A DNA stretch of 10,480 nt from Thermaceae bacterium. GTDB taxonomy: Bacteria > Deinococcota > Deinococci > Deinococcales > Marinithermaceae. Position numbers and translations under genes: made by a program. Shown here piece by piece: positions 1-9,152 of this stretch (position 1 is its first letter; every line of letters begins with the position of its first letter). The stretch lies in contig JALSJG010000238.1 of assembly GCA_026989475.1 (NCBI GenBank), positions 1 to 10,480 on the forward strand, given 5' to 3'. The notes beneath the pieces are model-generated. The model was not told the origin of the DNA, did not search any database, and saw only the letters and a program-made list of their open reading frames with translations.

Positions 1-60
1 GTGAATCGCCTCGGGGGTGTCCTCGTCCACCGTGATCGCGCCGCGAATGCCCCGGACCAT
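1..60 (-). CDS. aroH: chorismate mutase, AroH type (N-terminal fragment, runs off the left edge)
   Basis: Only the first 20 codons are present, starting at an ATG at 60-58. The translation begins MVRGIRGAITVDEDTPEAI, which I recognise as the N-terminus of the trimeric AroH-class chorismate mutases (Bacillus subtilis and Thermus type). These convert chorismate to prephenate, the entry to phenylalanine and tyrosine synthesis, in the cytoplasm. Arg6 in the RGIRGA motif corresponds to the active-site arginine near residue 7 of the B. subtilis enzyme. No good Shine-Dalgarno sequence precedes the start; a -10-like CAAAAT lies 6 nt upstream, so the gene may have its own leaderless start. It lies 37 bp downstream of the CLC gene on the same strand and may also be read as the end of that operon. 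About 100 residues are missing beyond the edge, so integrity cannot be judged. Confidence 0.88.
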   Translation of the reverse strand, partial: MVRGIRGAITVDEDTPEAIH

Positions 61-66
61 GGGGCG

Positions 67-72
67 ATTTTG
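67..72 (-). promoter_or_regulatory. possible -10 box for leaderless aroH
   Basis: On the minus strand CAAAAT sits exactly 6 nt before the aroH ATG, the same spacing as the TAGGAT box before mqnC. It differs from TANNNT at the first base and I see no -35 element, so the call is weak. The 37-bp gap between the CLC stop (100-98) and aroH holds nothing else recognisable. Confidence 0.3.
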
Positions 73-97
73 ACCCGCCGGCGGCGCGGGGCGCAAG

Positions 98-1309
98 CTA
101 CTCGGCCTGCTCGGTGAAGAGGGGGACGCGTACGAGGGCGTACCCCAGCCCAGCGGCCACCAGGGCGATGGGGAGGACCTGGTAGCCGGCGAGCTCGGTC
201 GCGAGGGCCACCGCCGCGAGCGGCGTGCGGGCGCTCCCCGAAAGCCAGGCCACCGCCCCGGCGAGGGCTAGGGCGGTGGGGTCCAGGGGCCAAGGCAGAA
301 CGCGGGCGAAGACCAGTCCCAGGAGGCCGCCCAGGACCAGGGTGGGGGTGAGCGGGGCGCCGTAGCCGCCGAAACCCAGGAAGAGGGCGGCGAGCAGGTA
401 GCGGAGGAGGAAGAGCAACGCAAGGGCCTCTGTGGAGAGGAGGGGAAGGGCGCCGAGCTCGAGCCATCCGTATCCCGCCCCCAAAACCTCGGGGGCGAGA
501 GCGGCGCTCGCCCCCAGAGCAAGCCCGAGCAGGAGGTGGCGCTGCCAGAAGGAAAGCCGCTGCCCCTGGTGGAAGCTAAGGCGGATCAGCTCGCCCCAAA
601 GGTTCGCAAATAGGGCCACCAGCAGGGTGAGGAACGCTGCTGCCCAGAGTTCCTCCTGCCCCAGGGTACCTGGGGCGAGCCGGATCAGGGGCCCGTAACC
701 GAAGAGCCCGCCGTAGACCGCGAACCCAGCGAAGGCGCCCACCAGCGCGGGGGTTAGCCGGGCGGCCTCGAGCTTGAGGCTTTTGTAAAAGATCTCGGTG
801 GCGAAAAGCGCCCCGGCGAGCGGCGCGTGGAAGGCGGCGGCGAACCCCGCCGCCAGCCCGGCGTGGCCCATGGCGGCGGCCTCGGCCGGGTCGAGGGCGA
901 GGCCGAGCCTGCGCCCCAGCCAGTCGCCGAGCACCGCCATCGGTCCCTCGCGGCCGAGGGGGCTCCCGGCGGGGAGCTCGGCGAGGCTACCGAGCCCGTA
1001 GCGAAGCTGGGGGGCGAGGTGCACCCGCTCGCCCTCGCGAAAGGCCAGAATCAGCCGGGAGAGCCCGCGGTTCGAGCCGAGCAGCGAAGCGGCCGCGTAA
1101 AGCAAGGGGAAGACCAGCACCCCGGCCCAGGGGCTCAGCTCGACGAAGGCCTGTCCCAGTCCCCCTTCTCCCGAGGGCCCCGGGGGCAGGAAGCCGAGCA
1201 CGCGTCCAAGCCAGAAGGCCTCGAGCTCCCGAAGCCCATAGGCAAGCCCCGCGGCCAACAGGCCGGCGAGCGCCCCCGCGAGGGCGTAGAGCAAAAGCGC
1301 CCGGGCCAC
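98..1309 (-). CDS. CLC family chloride channel/transporter, short and divergent
   Basis: This 403-residue integral membrane protein is mostly hydrophobic helices and belongs to the CLC chloride channel/antiporter family. Visible signatures, in order, are a degenerate GSGIP-like site (GSNRG, residues 78-82), GREGP at 119-123 with Glu121 as the gating glutamate, and GLAAGFAAAFHAPLAGALF at 151-169. There is no CBS domain and it is shorter than E. coli ClcA (473 residues). By motif alignment, the internal 'proton' glutamate of ClcA (Glu203) is Ile173, the GxFxP element is reduced to APLTP (318-322), and the Tyr445 position appears to be Phe398. This suggests altered or absent Cl-/H+ coupling, though the family is certain enough from GREGP and the following helix. 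The start is GTG at 1309-1307, one base after the upstream stop, with GGTGA as a weak ribosome site, so translation is probably coupled to the deaminase gene. Confidence 0.88.
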   Translation of the reverse strand: MARALLLYALAGALAGLLAAGLAYGLRELEAFWLGRVLGFLPPGPSGEGGLGQAFVELSPWAGVLVFPLLYAAASLLGSNRGLSRLILAFREGERVHLAPQLRYGLGSLAELPAGSPLGREGPMAVLGDWLGRRLGLALDPAEAAAMGHAGLAAGFAAAFHAPLAGALFATEIFYKSLKLEAARLTPALVGAFAGFAVYGGLFGYGPLIRLAPGTLGQEELWAAAFLTLLVALFANLWGELIRLSFHQGQRLSFWQRHLLLGLALGASAALAPEVLGAGYGWLELGALPLLSTEALALLFLLRYLLAALFLGFGGYGAPLTPTLVLGGLLGLVFARVLPWPLDPTALALAGAVAWLSGSARTPLAAVALATELAGYQVLPIALVAAGLGYALVRVPLFTEQAE

Positions 1310-1310
1310 G

Positions 1311-2416
1311 TCACCAGCCTACGACGGCGTCCAGGGGTTCGCCGGGTTGGAGCTCGGGGAGGGGAACGCCGAGCGCCTCCCGGCTACCCAGCACCGCCCA
1401 GGCGAGCACCTCCGCCGCCGGCAGGCCCCGCCCGAGGAGGAGCCGGACCTCGTCCCAAACGTCGAGGCTTCCCCCGGAGAGGGCGGAATCGGTGCCGAGG
1501 GCGAGGGGTACCCGGTGCTTTCGGTAAAGCGCGTAGGGAGGGAGCCCCGCCTTTAGGTTCAGGTTCGAGCGGGGACAGCTCACGAGCCGGGCGCCATGGT
1601 CGGCGATCGTCCTCACGTCCGCTTCGCTTACCTGCACCCCGTGGATGAGGAGCGGCCTGGCCTCCAACACGCCGAGCTCGGCGAGGTATTCGATGGACGT
1701 AAGGCCCGTGGGGTGAAGGTCTCGGGGAAGCCCCTTTCTTTGGTGAAACTCGGCGATCGCTCCGGTCCGGTCTTGAAAGTAGGCGAGCTCCTCGGGGCTC
1801 TCCGCGGCGTGGATCTGGAGCGGGAGCCCTTCCTCTCGCGCGAGCGCTACCGCGCCCCGCATGAGGCTCGGGGTGAGGGAATAGGGGGCGTGGGGGGAGA
1901 GGCCCAGGCGCGCCCCGCCCGGCCGCTCGAGCTTTTTGAGCCGCCGCACGGTCGCCCGGAGCTTTTCCAGGTATTCCCTTTCGGCTTCAGGGGGCATGAT
2001 CCCGAGCACTTCGAGATAGGCGACCCCAGTGAAGGGCGCCTCAAGCAGCCACCACTCGAGGGTCCCGTCGTCCTTCGCCACGATGTCGCCGAGGATCTTC
2101 TGGCCGGCGGTAGCGGCCGCCTCTTTGGCAAGCCCTAGCCCCCGTGCTTCGTTTCTCGGGAAGACCGCCTTGAAAACGAACTCCATGAAGGGTCCCCGGA
2201 AGACCGGTCCCAGCCCGAGGTCGAGGTGGGTGTGGGCGTTCGCGGCGTCCGGGCCCAGGTAGGTGGAAAAGCGCCGCTCGCGGGCGTTCGGGTGCTCTTT
2301 TAAAAGCGCATCCCGCCGCCCGAGTGCGAGGATCCGCCGGCCGTCGGTGAGGAGCGCTCCTTCGGGGACGACTCCCTCGGGGCCGAAGATCGCGTAGGGG
2401 GCGCTCCAGACCTCCA

Positions 2417-2420
<4 letters not shown>
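1311..2420 (-). CDS. amidohydrolase, probable aminofutalosine deaminase
   Basis: This 369-residue protein is a metal-dependent amidohydrolase of the TrzN/SsnA/guanine deaminase type. Ligand motifs are visible in family order: NAHTH (His63, His65), IHAAES (His204, Glu207), LLIHG (His260) and GTDSALSGG (Asp311). SPHAPYSLTP (175-184) is typical of cytosine/adenosine-type deaminases. Its place directly after mqnC makes 6-amino-6-deoxyfutalosine deaminase (converting that intermediate to futalosine in menaquinone synthesis) the best call. Other aminopurine deaminases in this superfamily look similar, so the substrate rests on context. The start is either GTG at 2420, giving a GTGA 4-nt overlap with mqnC, or the ATG directly after it at 2417, giving a TGATG overlap; I kept the first. 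No convincing Shine-Dalgarno is visible, which fits translational coupling. Confidence 0.82.
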
Positions 2421-3514
<1,094 letters not shown>

Positions 3515-3520
3515 GGCTTC

Positions 3521-3526
3521 ATCCTA
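3521..3526 (-). promoter_or_regulatory. -10 box, leaderless promoter of mqnC operon
   Basis: TAGGAT on the minus strand is followed by 6 nt (GAAGCC) and then the mqnC ATG. A -10 hexamer normally ends 6 nt before +1, so transcription would start at or next to the A of the start codon. I see no TTGACA-like -35. The match to TANNNT and the spacing are direct; use as a promoter is inference. Confidence 0.5.
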
Positions 3527-3543
3527 CCCGGCCCGCCCCGAGC

Positions 3544-3549
3544 CTAGAA
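3544..3549 (+). promoter_or_regulatory. -10 box, leaderless promoter of adenosine-specific kinase gene
   Basis: TAGAAT lies 8 nt before the ATG at 3558, facing away from mqnC. With the mqnC box at 3521-3526 it makes a divergent pair inside a 43-bp spacer. There is no clear -35. The ATG at 3549-3551 overlaps the box, which argues for translation from 3558. Confidence 0.5.
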
Positions 3550-3557
3550 TGGGGGAT

Positions 3558-4043
3558 ATGGAACTAAAGCTGGTGTCGATCGAAAAACCCGAAGAGGTGA
3601 ACGTCATCCTCGGCCACGCCCACTTCATCAAGACGGTGGAGGACGTGCACGAGGCGATGGTGAACGCGGTGCCCGGCATCAAGTTCGGCCTCGCCTTCAA
3701 CGAGGCGAGCCAGGAGCGCCGGGTGCGCCGCTCGGGCACGGACCCAGAGCTTGTCGAGCTGGCGGTGAAAAACGCCCTCGCGGTGGGCGCGGGGCACTTC
3801 TTCATCGTGATGCTCGGGCCGGGGGTCTTTCCCATTAACGTGCTCCCTTACCTCAGGCAGGTCCCCGAGGTGGTGACGCTTTTTGCCGCCACCGCGAATC
3901 CCCTGAAGGTCGTGGTGGTTGAAGAGGGCGAGCAGCGCGGCGTTCTTGGCGTCCTCGACGGCCTCACGCCGCTTGGGGTCGAGGACGAAGCGCACGAGAA
4001 AGCACGGAAGGAGCTTTTGAGGCGGTTTGGGTACAAGCTGTAG
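3558..4043 (+). CDS. DUF355 family protein, 'adenosine-specific kinase'
   Basis: The 161-residue protein begins MELKLVSIEKPEEVNVILGH and continues HAHFIKTVEDVHEAM (20-34), VPGIKFGLAFNEAS (38-51) and GAGHFFIVMLGPGVFPINVL (77-96). These are the conserved blocks of the DUF355 (PF04008) family found in archaea and thermophilic bacteria, named for adenosine binding seen in a structural study; the physiological reaction is not well established. The length is full for the family. The frame is open to an ATG at 3513 and another at 3549, but family homology begins at the ATG at 3558, and the -10 box overlaps the 3549 codon. The gene is divergent from mqnC and convergent with hisD, so it is probably monocistronic. 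No Shine-Dalgarno at proper spacing; GGGGG lies just upstream. Confidence 0.85.
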   Translation: MELKLVSIEKPEEVNVILGHAHFIKTVEDVHEAMVNAVPGIKFGLAFNEASQERRVRRSGTDPELVELAVKNALAVGAGHFFIVMLGPGVFPINVLPYLRQVPEVVTLFAATANPLKVVVVEEGEQRGVLGVLDGLTPLGVEDEAHEKARKELLRRFGYKL

Positions 4044-4080
4044 CGGGTGCGGGGTGCGTAGTCGAGCAAATAACCACGCA

Positions 4081-5373
4081 CTACATACGCCTTTTCTCCA
4101 GCGCCCTCGCGTGCGCCTCGAGCCCTTCCGCCCGGGCGAGCAGGGCGGCGGGGCCGGCAAGCCGCTTCGCCGCTTCGGGGGAGAAGCCCACCACCGGGAT
4201 CGCTTTCAAGAAGTCCCGCACCGCGAGCGCCGCCGAGTAGCGGGCGGTGCCCGAGGTGGGCATGACGTGGCTCGGGCCCGCGATGTAGTCGCCGAGCGCT
4301 TCGCCCGAGTGCTCGCCTAAAAAGACCCCGCCCGCGTTTTGCACCCGGCCGAGGTAGCGGTAGGGGTCCGCCACCGAGAGGCAGAGGTGCTCGGGGGCGT
4401 AGAGGTTCGCGAGCTCGAGCGCTTCCTCGAGGTCCCCGGCCAGCACGATGCCACCGTTTGCGAGCGCGCGCCTTGCCACCTCTTCGCGGGGCAGGTCCGC
4501 AAGCTGGCGCTCGAGCGCCGCTTCCACCGCTTCCGCGAGGACCTCGCTCGGGGTCACGAGCCAGGGCTCGGCGAGCCGGTCGTGCTCCGCCTGGGCGAGG
4601 AGATCGGCGGCGACGAGCTCGGGGTTCGCGCTCTCGTCGGCGACGATCAGGGTCTCGGTGGGGCCGGCCAGGCCCTCGATCCCCACGTCGCCGTAGACCT
4701 CCTTCTTGGCCAGGGTGACGAAGAGGTTCCCCGGCCCCACGATCTTGTCCACCCGGGGGACACGCTCGGTGCCGTAGGCGAGGGCGGCGATCGCCTGGGC
4801 CCCGCCCATGGCGAAAAGCCGGTCGGCGCCCGCGGCCCAGGCGGCGGCGAGAATCGCAGGGTGGGGTTTCGGCGGCGTGGCCACGACGATCTCACCGACC
4901 CCGGCCACCCGTGCCGGGACCACCGTCATCAGTACGGTGGAAAGCAGCGGCGCGGTGCCCCCGGGGACGTAGACCCCGACCCGGGAAAGCGGCCGCACCA
5001 GCTGACCCAAGACCCCGTCCGGGCCAGCTTCGAGGAAGCCGCCTTTGGGTTCTTGTTTGTAGAAGGCCTTGACGCGCACCCGGGCTTCCTCGAGCGCCTC
5101 CCGGAGTTCGCGGGGAAGCTCGTCGTAGGCCTCGCGCCAAAGCTTCTTCGGGACCTCGTAGACCTCCTGCCCGTCGAGCCTTAGGCTCCAGGCATCCAGC
5201 GCAACGTCCCCCTTTTCCCGTACCTCGGTGACGATCCTTCGCACCGCCTCGGCGGGGGAGAGGGGCTCGCCGAAGAGCTCGGCGAGCGCGCTTTTAAGCT
5301 CGGGCGTTCCCTCGAAGTGGAGCCGGCGGGTCGCGAAACGCGCCCGCACCTCTTCCGGTCGGTAGCGCTTCAT
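4081..5373 (-). CDS. hisD: histidinol dehydrogenase
   Basis: This 430-residue enzyme catalyses the last two steps of histidine synthesis, oxidising L-histidinol to L-histidine with two NAD+, using zinc. The catalytic pair is Glu328-His329 (APEHL), and the zinc ligands of the E. coli enzyme correspond to Gln261 and His264 (LLAQAEHD), Asp362 (GDYIAGPSH, with His369) and His421. GPGN at 213-216 and GIEGLAGPTETLIVADE (231-247) are the family signature. The length is normal. ATG at 5373 is well supported: AGGAGG lies 5 nt upstream, and the ATGA overlaps the stop of the preceding gene by 4 nt. No other his genes are in the window, so histidine genes appear scattered in this genome. The 37 bp to the convergent DUF355 gene show no strong terminator. 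Confidence 0.96.
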   Translation of the reverse strand: MKRYRPEEVRARFATRRLHFEGTPELKSALAELFGEPLSPAEAVRRIVTEVREKGDVALDAWSLRLDGQEVYEVPKKLWREAYDELPRELREALEEARVRVKAFYKQEPKGGFLEAGPDGVLGQLVRPLSRVGVYVPGGTAPLLSTVLMTVVPARVAGVGEIVVATPPKPHPAILAAAWAAGADRLFAMGGAQAIAALAYGTERVPRVDKIVGPGNLFVTLAKKEVYGDVGIEGLAGPTETLIVADESANPELVAADLLAQAEHDRLAEPWLVTPSEVLAEAVEAALERQLADLPREEVARRALANGGIVLAGDLEEALELANLYAPEHLCLSVADPYRYLGRVQNAGGVFLGEHSGEALGDYIAGPSHVMPTSGTARYSAALAVRDFLKAIPVVGFSPEAAKRLAGPAALLARAEGLEAHARALEKRRM

Positions 5374-5987
5374 CGTTTCCTCCTGCGTCTTTTCCGGTTC
5401 GGGGGCCGCTCGGGTTCGGCCTCTCCCTCGAAAGCCTCGAGGAGCACCGCCTCGAAGACGTGTTGTCCGAGCTTTTGCACAAACTTCACCGGCCTGCCCT
5501 CGCGGTCGTAGTAGACGTAGCTCACCCCGGGCCTCAGCCGGTAGACCTTGACCGGCACCTTGCCCCAGGGAAAGGCGAGCTCGGTGTCGGGGAGTCGGGT
5601 AGCGTGGACCCGACCGCCCACCATCGGGAAGGTAAGGGTTGCTTCTTCGCTCCGGCCCAGCTTGAGGATGAGCGAGAGGGGGTCGTGGTAGTCGACCACG
5701 TAGGGGAGCACCAGGTCCTTTCCGACCACCACGCCCTCGTCGCGCAGGAACTCGAGGTCAAAGACCCGCGTCCCCCGTCCCTCGACCCGCTCCACGTAGC
5801 GAAGGGGAATCCCGCGTGCGTCCATCACGCTCTCCCACTCCTGGCGGGTCTTGGGCAGGGGGAGGGCGACGTCGGCCACGAGCCGCATCCGGTAGCCCTC
5901 GCCCTTCTTTTCCAGGGTGAGGGTCTCCTCGCCCGCCGGCATGCCGGCGTACTTGAGCTGGTAGCGGAGCCGGGTGGGCGCGCGCAT
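5370..5987 (-). CDS. DUF3108-like protein of unknown function with basic C-terminal tail
   Basis: The 205-residue protein looks mostly beta-stranded: RLRYQLKYAGMPAGEETLTLE near the start, an acidic-basic alternating middle, and YRLRPGVSYVYYDREGRPVKF around 155-175. That layout resembles DUF3108, a family of beta-rich, usually exported proteins, but here there is no signal peptide. Family membership is from pattern only and the function is unknown. The last residues are RKRRRRKR, a strongly basic tail. The frame stays open upstream to 6305, but that stretch is antisense to lepA; the start at 5987 is chosen because TAGCAT lies 7 nt before it, as at other leaderless starts here (an ATG at 5996 overlaps that box). 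It overlaps hisD by 4 nt and carries the hisD ribosome site, so the two are co-transcribed, without an obvious functional link. Confidence 0.72.
   Translation of the reverse strand: MRAPTRLRYQLKYAGMPAGEETLTLEKKGEGYRMRLVADVALPLPKTRQEWESVMDARGIPLRYVERVEGRGTRVFDLEFLRDEGVVVGKDLVLPYVVDYHDPLSLILKLGRSEEATLTFPMVGGRVHATRLPDTELAFPWGKVPVKVYRLRPGVSYVYYDREGRPVKFVQKLGQHVFEAVLLEAFEGEAEPERPPNRKRRRRKR
5379..5384 (-). promoter_or_regulatory. ribosome binding site of hisD, inside the upstream gene
   Basis: AGGAGG on the minus strand lies 5 nt before the hisD ATG and is at the same time two in-frame AGG arginine codons near the end of the DUF3108-like gene. It is one of only two strong Shine-Dalgarno sequences I find in the window, and it fixes the hisD start. 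Confidence 0.8.
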
Positions 5988-5994
5988 CGCCCCC

Positions 5995-6000
5995 ATGCTA
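5995..6000 (-). promoter_or_regulatory. -10 box, leaderless promoter of DUF3108-hisD operon
   Basis: TAGCAT on the minus strand is followed by 7 nt (GGGGGCG) and the ATG at 5987. No -35 is recognisable. It faces away from the lepA box at 6029-6034; the two hexamers are 28 bp apart. Confidence 0.45.
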
Positions 6001-6005
6001 CCGCT

Positions 6006-6034
6006 TTGGGCCCCGGGCGGCGGCCGGCTAAACT
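6006..6034 (+). promoter_or_regulatory. promoter of lepA, leaderless type
   Basis: TAAACT at 6029-6034 is followed by 7 nt and the GTG start of lepA at 6042. TTGGGC at 6006-6011 is a weak -35 with 17-bp spacing. The GGGG immediately before the GTG is too close to act as a Shine-Dalgarno sequence, so a leaderless or near-leaderless mRNA is likely. Confidence 0.5.
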
Positions 6035-6041
6035 TAGGGGC

Positions 6042-7853
<1,812 letters not shown>

Positions 7854-7867
7854 CCGGGCGGGGATGG

Positions 7868-7919
7868 CCCGCGAGCGGTTTCCCCGGCGGAGGTCCGCCG
7901 GGGAAACCGCCGACGCGGG
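7868..7919. terminator. large stem-loop between convergent lepA and lipoprotein genes
   Basis: GCGGTTTCCCCGGCGGA (7875-7891) pairs perfectly over 17 bp with 7894-7910, leaving only GG between. CCCGCG (7868-7873) and CGCGGG (7914-7919) add an outer 6-bp stem across a small asymmetric bulge. It lies 14 nt after the lepA stop and 28 bp from the end of the convergent lipoprotein gene. No U-tract follows on either strand, so it is not a textbook intrinsic terminator, but position and stability suggest bidirectional termination or 3'-end protection. Confidence 0.6.
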
Positions 7920-7927
7920 ACCGCTTT

Positions 7928-7942
7928 CCCGGAAAATCCGGG
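7928..7942. terminator. second small hairpin, 3' of lipoprotein gene
   Basis: CCCGGA (7928-7933), loop AAA, TCCGGG (7937-7942) is a perfect 6-bp stem. Read on the minus strand it is the first hairpin after the lipoprotein stop (TAA at 7950-7948), 5 nt away. There is no run of T after it, so a terminator role is plausible but unproven. Confidence 0.4.
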
Positions 7943-7947
7943 GTTGA

Positions 7948-8541
7948 TTAGAGGAAGCGGGCCTCGATCACCGCGCGCTTGATCTCATAGCTGCCCGAAA
8001 CCTCGGGGGTGCAGTCGCCGGTCTGGCCGGTGAGCCCTTCGAGCTCGATCCGAACCCCCAGGGTGGCCTGGCCCGAGAGGATCGCGTCGATCTGGTCCCG
8101 GTCGAGCGCGGCGCGGCCTTCAAGGGTGAAACCGCCGTCGGACTCGAGCGCGATCTCGGTGGCGAGGCCCTCAAGCGGCGCGTTCCAGGGCGGGGGCTCG
8201 GGGGCCAGGTAGCCGGTGGCCCGGAGCGTACCCCCAAGCCCGTTTACGCAGGAGATGGCGTAGTCTACCCGGGCCTTGAAGTCGAGCACCAGGCTCGCCG
8301 GGCTCGCCGGCAGGTCGGGCGCGGGGAAGGTGACGGTGAGGCCGTCGTCGCTCGGAAGGTTCAGGCTGCGGTTCCCGATCGTGCTGAGGTCGGTGTTTGG
8401 AGGAATCTCCAAGCTTTGGCTGAAGGTTTGCCGGTCAAGCCCCGCGTCCCGGAGCGGGGGAAGGAGGTCCACCGTGACCGGGAGCGGGCCGCAGGCCGCC
8501 GCCGCCAGAGCCAGGGGGATCAGGAGAAGCAAACGTTTCAT
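7948..8541 (-). CDS. small lipoprotein of unknown function
   Basis: The 197-residue protein starts with MKRLLLLIPLALAAAACG, a signal peptide with a lipobox-like AAAC ending at Cys17, so it is probably exported, lipidated and anchored in an envelope membrane. The -3 lipobox residue is Ala where Leu is more usual, a tolerated variant. The mature part is acidic, appears beta-rich, and contains a Pro-rich segment (LAPEPPPWNAP, 112-122) and two further cysteines (Cys98, Cys177) that could form a disulfide. I do not recognise a named domain. The ATG at 8541 is supported by GGAGGTG 5 nt upstream and by the signal peptide beginning right there. It follows the NYN gene on the same strand but is separated by a terminator-like hairpin and has its own possible promoter. 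Confidence 0.8.
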   Translation of the reverse strand: MKRLLLLIPLALAAAACGPLPVTVDLLPPLRDAGLDRQTFSQSLEIPPNTDLSTIGNRSLNLPSDDGLTVTFPAPDLPASPASLVLDFKARVDYAISCVNGLGGTLRATGYLAPEPPPWNAPLEGLATEIALESDGGFTLEGRAALDRDQIDAILSGQATLGVRIELEGLTGQTGDCTPEVSGSYEIKRAVIEARFL

Positions 8542-8546
8542 CCGGA

Positions 8547-8553
8547 CACCTCC
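8547..8553 (-). promoter_or_regulatory. ribosome binding site of the lipoprotein gene
   Basis: GGAGGTG on the minus strand lies 5 nt before the ATG at 8541 and decides that start. Six of its seven bases are inside the right arm of the 8548-8588 inverted repeat. Confidence 0.8.
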
Positions 8554-8588
8554 GGTTCCCAGCCTACGTTTCGAGGTTAACCGGAGGT
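8548..8588. repeat. 10-bp perfect inverted repeat around the lipoprotein promoter
   Basis: ACCTCCGGTT (8548-8557) and AACCGGAGGT (8579-8588) are perfect reverse complements separated by 21 bp, with arm centres 31 bp apart, close to three helical turns. In minus-strand RNA, the first arm can pair with the arm holding the lipoprotein ribosome site. It could therefore be an operator for a dimeric protein or an RNA switch that closes translation on read-through transcripts. Both roles are inference. Confidence 0.7.
8561..8566 (-). promoter_or_regulatory. possible -10 box of the lipoprotein gene
   Basis: TAGGCT on the minus strand would start transcription around 8554, giving a leader of about 13 nt that carries the Shine-Dalgarno. 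It lies in the loop of the inverted repeat. No good -35 is visible, so the call is tentative. Confidence 0.35.
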
Positions 8589-8589
8589 A

Positions 8590-8608
8590 AACCCCCTTTT
8601 TGGGGGTT
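8590..8608 (-). terminator. terminator-like hairpin after the NYN gene
   Basis: On the minus strand AACCCCC, loop AAAAA, GGGGGTT forms a 7-bp stem that includes part of the TAA stop codon of the NYN gene. Only about three T residues follow, so efficiency may be modest. It sits 1 bp away from the inverted repeat at 8548-8588. Confidence 0.5.
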
Positions 8609-9152
8609 AGCGGGCGGGGGCGGAGCCGTTTTTCTCCTTTTGCGGCATGAAGGGATTGGGGATCTCGGGCAGGGGGGTGAAGCGGTCCACCGCGTCGATG
8701 AGCTTTTGCGCCGTGGTCTCCCGGAAGGCCACCACCTCGACCCGGATTCCCCGGTCCATGAGGACTTCCAGGATGTCCACGAAGTCGCCGTCGCCGCTTC
8801 CGAGCACGACCACGTCGAGGTGGTCCATCAGCCGCACCATGTCGGCGGCGATCCCCATGTCCCAGTTCCCCTCGTAGATCGGCTTGCCGTCGTCGGTGGT
8901 GTGGTGGACCTGGAGGGTCATCCGGCGGACGCGGTAGCCGATCGTCGAGAGCTTGTAGATGAAGGGCCAGGCGGAGGTGTCCCCCTCGCGCTCGACTACG
9001 TAGGCGATGGCGTGGACCAGCTCGCGGCCCTCGGTGGCGAACTTGAGGAGGCTTTCGAAGTTGATGTTGGCGCCGTAGTTCTCCTTGGCCGAGTGGTAGA
9101 GGTTTTGGGTGTCGACGAAGAGCCCGACCCGGGGCAGCGCGCGGCAGTTCAC
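8607..9152 (-). CDS. NYN domain protein (LabA/DUF88 family), putative RNase
   Basis: This 181-residue protein is a single NYN domain, the PIN-like nuclease fold of LabA/DUF88 and related proteins, which are predicted metal-dependent endoribonucleases. The acidic residues expected at the active site are visible: Asp14 in GLFVDTQNLY, Asp98 in WDMGIAADM, and Asp121 and Asp123 in LGSGDGDF. TTAQKLIDAVDRF near 146-158 fits the last helix of the domain; the final 20 or so residues are a disordered-looking tail. Substrate is unknown; action on RNA is from family knowledge. The start is GTG at 9152, overlapping the metallophosphoesterase stop as GTGA, so the two are translationally coupled. An initiator GTG places VGLFVD close to the N-terminus as in relatives. 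Confidence 0.87.
   Translation of the reverse strand: MNCRALPRVGLFVDTQNLYHSAKENYGANINFESLLKFATEGRELVHAIAYVVEREGDTSAWPFIYKLSTIGYRVRRMTLQVHHTTDDGKPIYEGNWDMGIAADMVRLMDHLDVVVLGSGDGDFVDILEVLMDRGIRVEVVAFRETTAQKLIDAVDRFTPLPEIPNPFMPQKEKNGSAPAR

Noticed and set aside
827..1648. Plus-strand open frame over the CLC and deaminase genes
   Set aside because: It spans two well-supported genes on the other strand and its translation is low-complexity Gly/Arg/Pro/Glu.
4054..4081. Possible hairpin GTGCGT/ACGCAC between the DUF355 gene and hisD
   Set aside because: Only 6 bp with a 16-nt loop and no T-run after it; too weak to call a terminator.
5460..6041. In-frame upstream extension of lepA giving a much longer protein
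   Set aside because: The extension is antisense to the DUF3108-like gene, lacks LepA homology, and the standard LepA N-terminus begins at the GTG at 6042 behind a -10 box.
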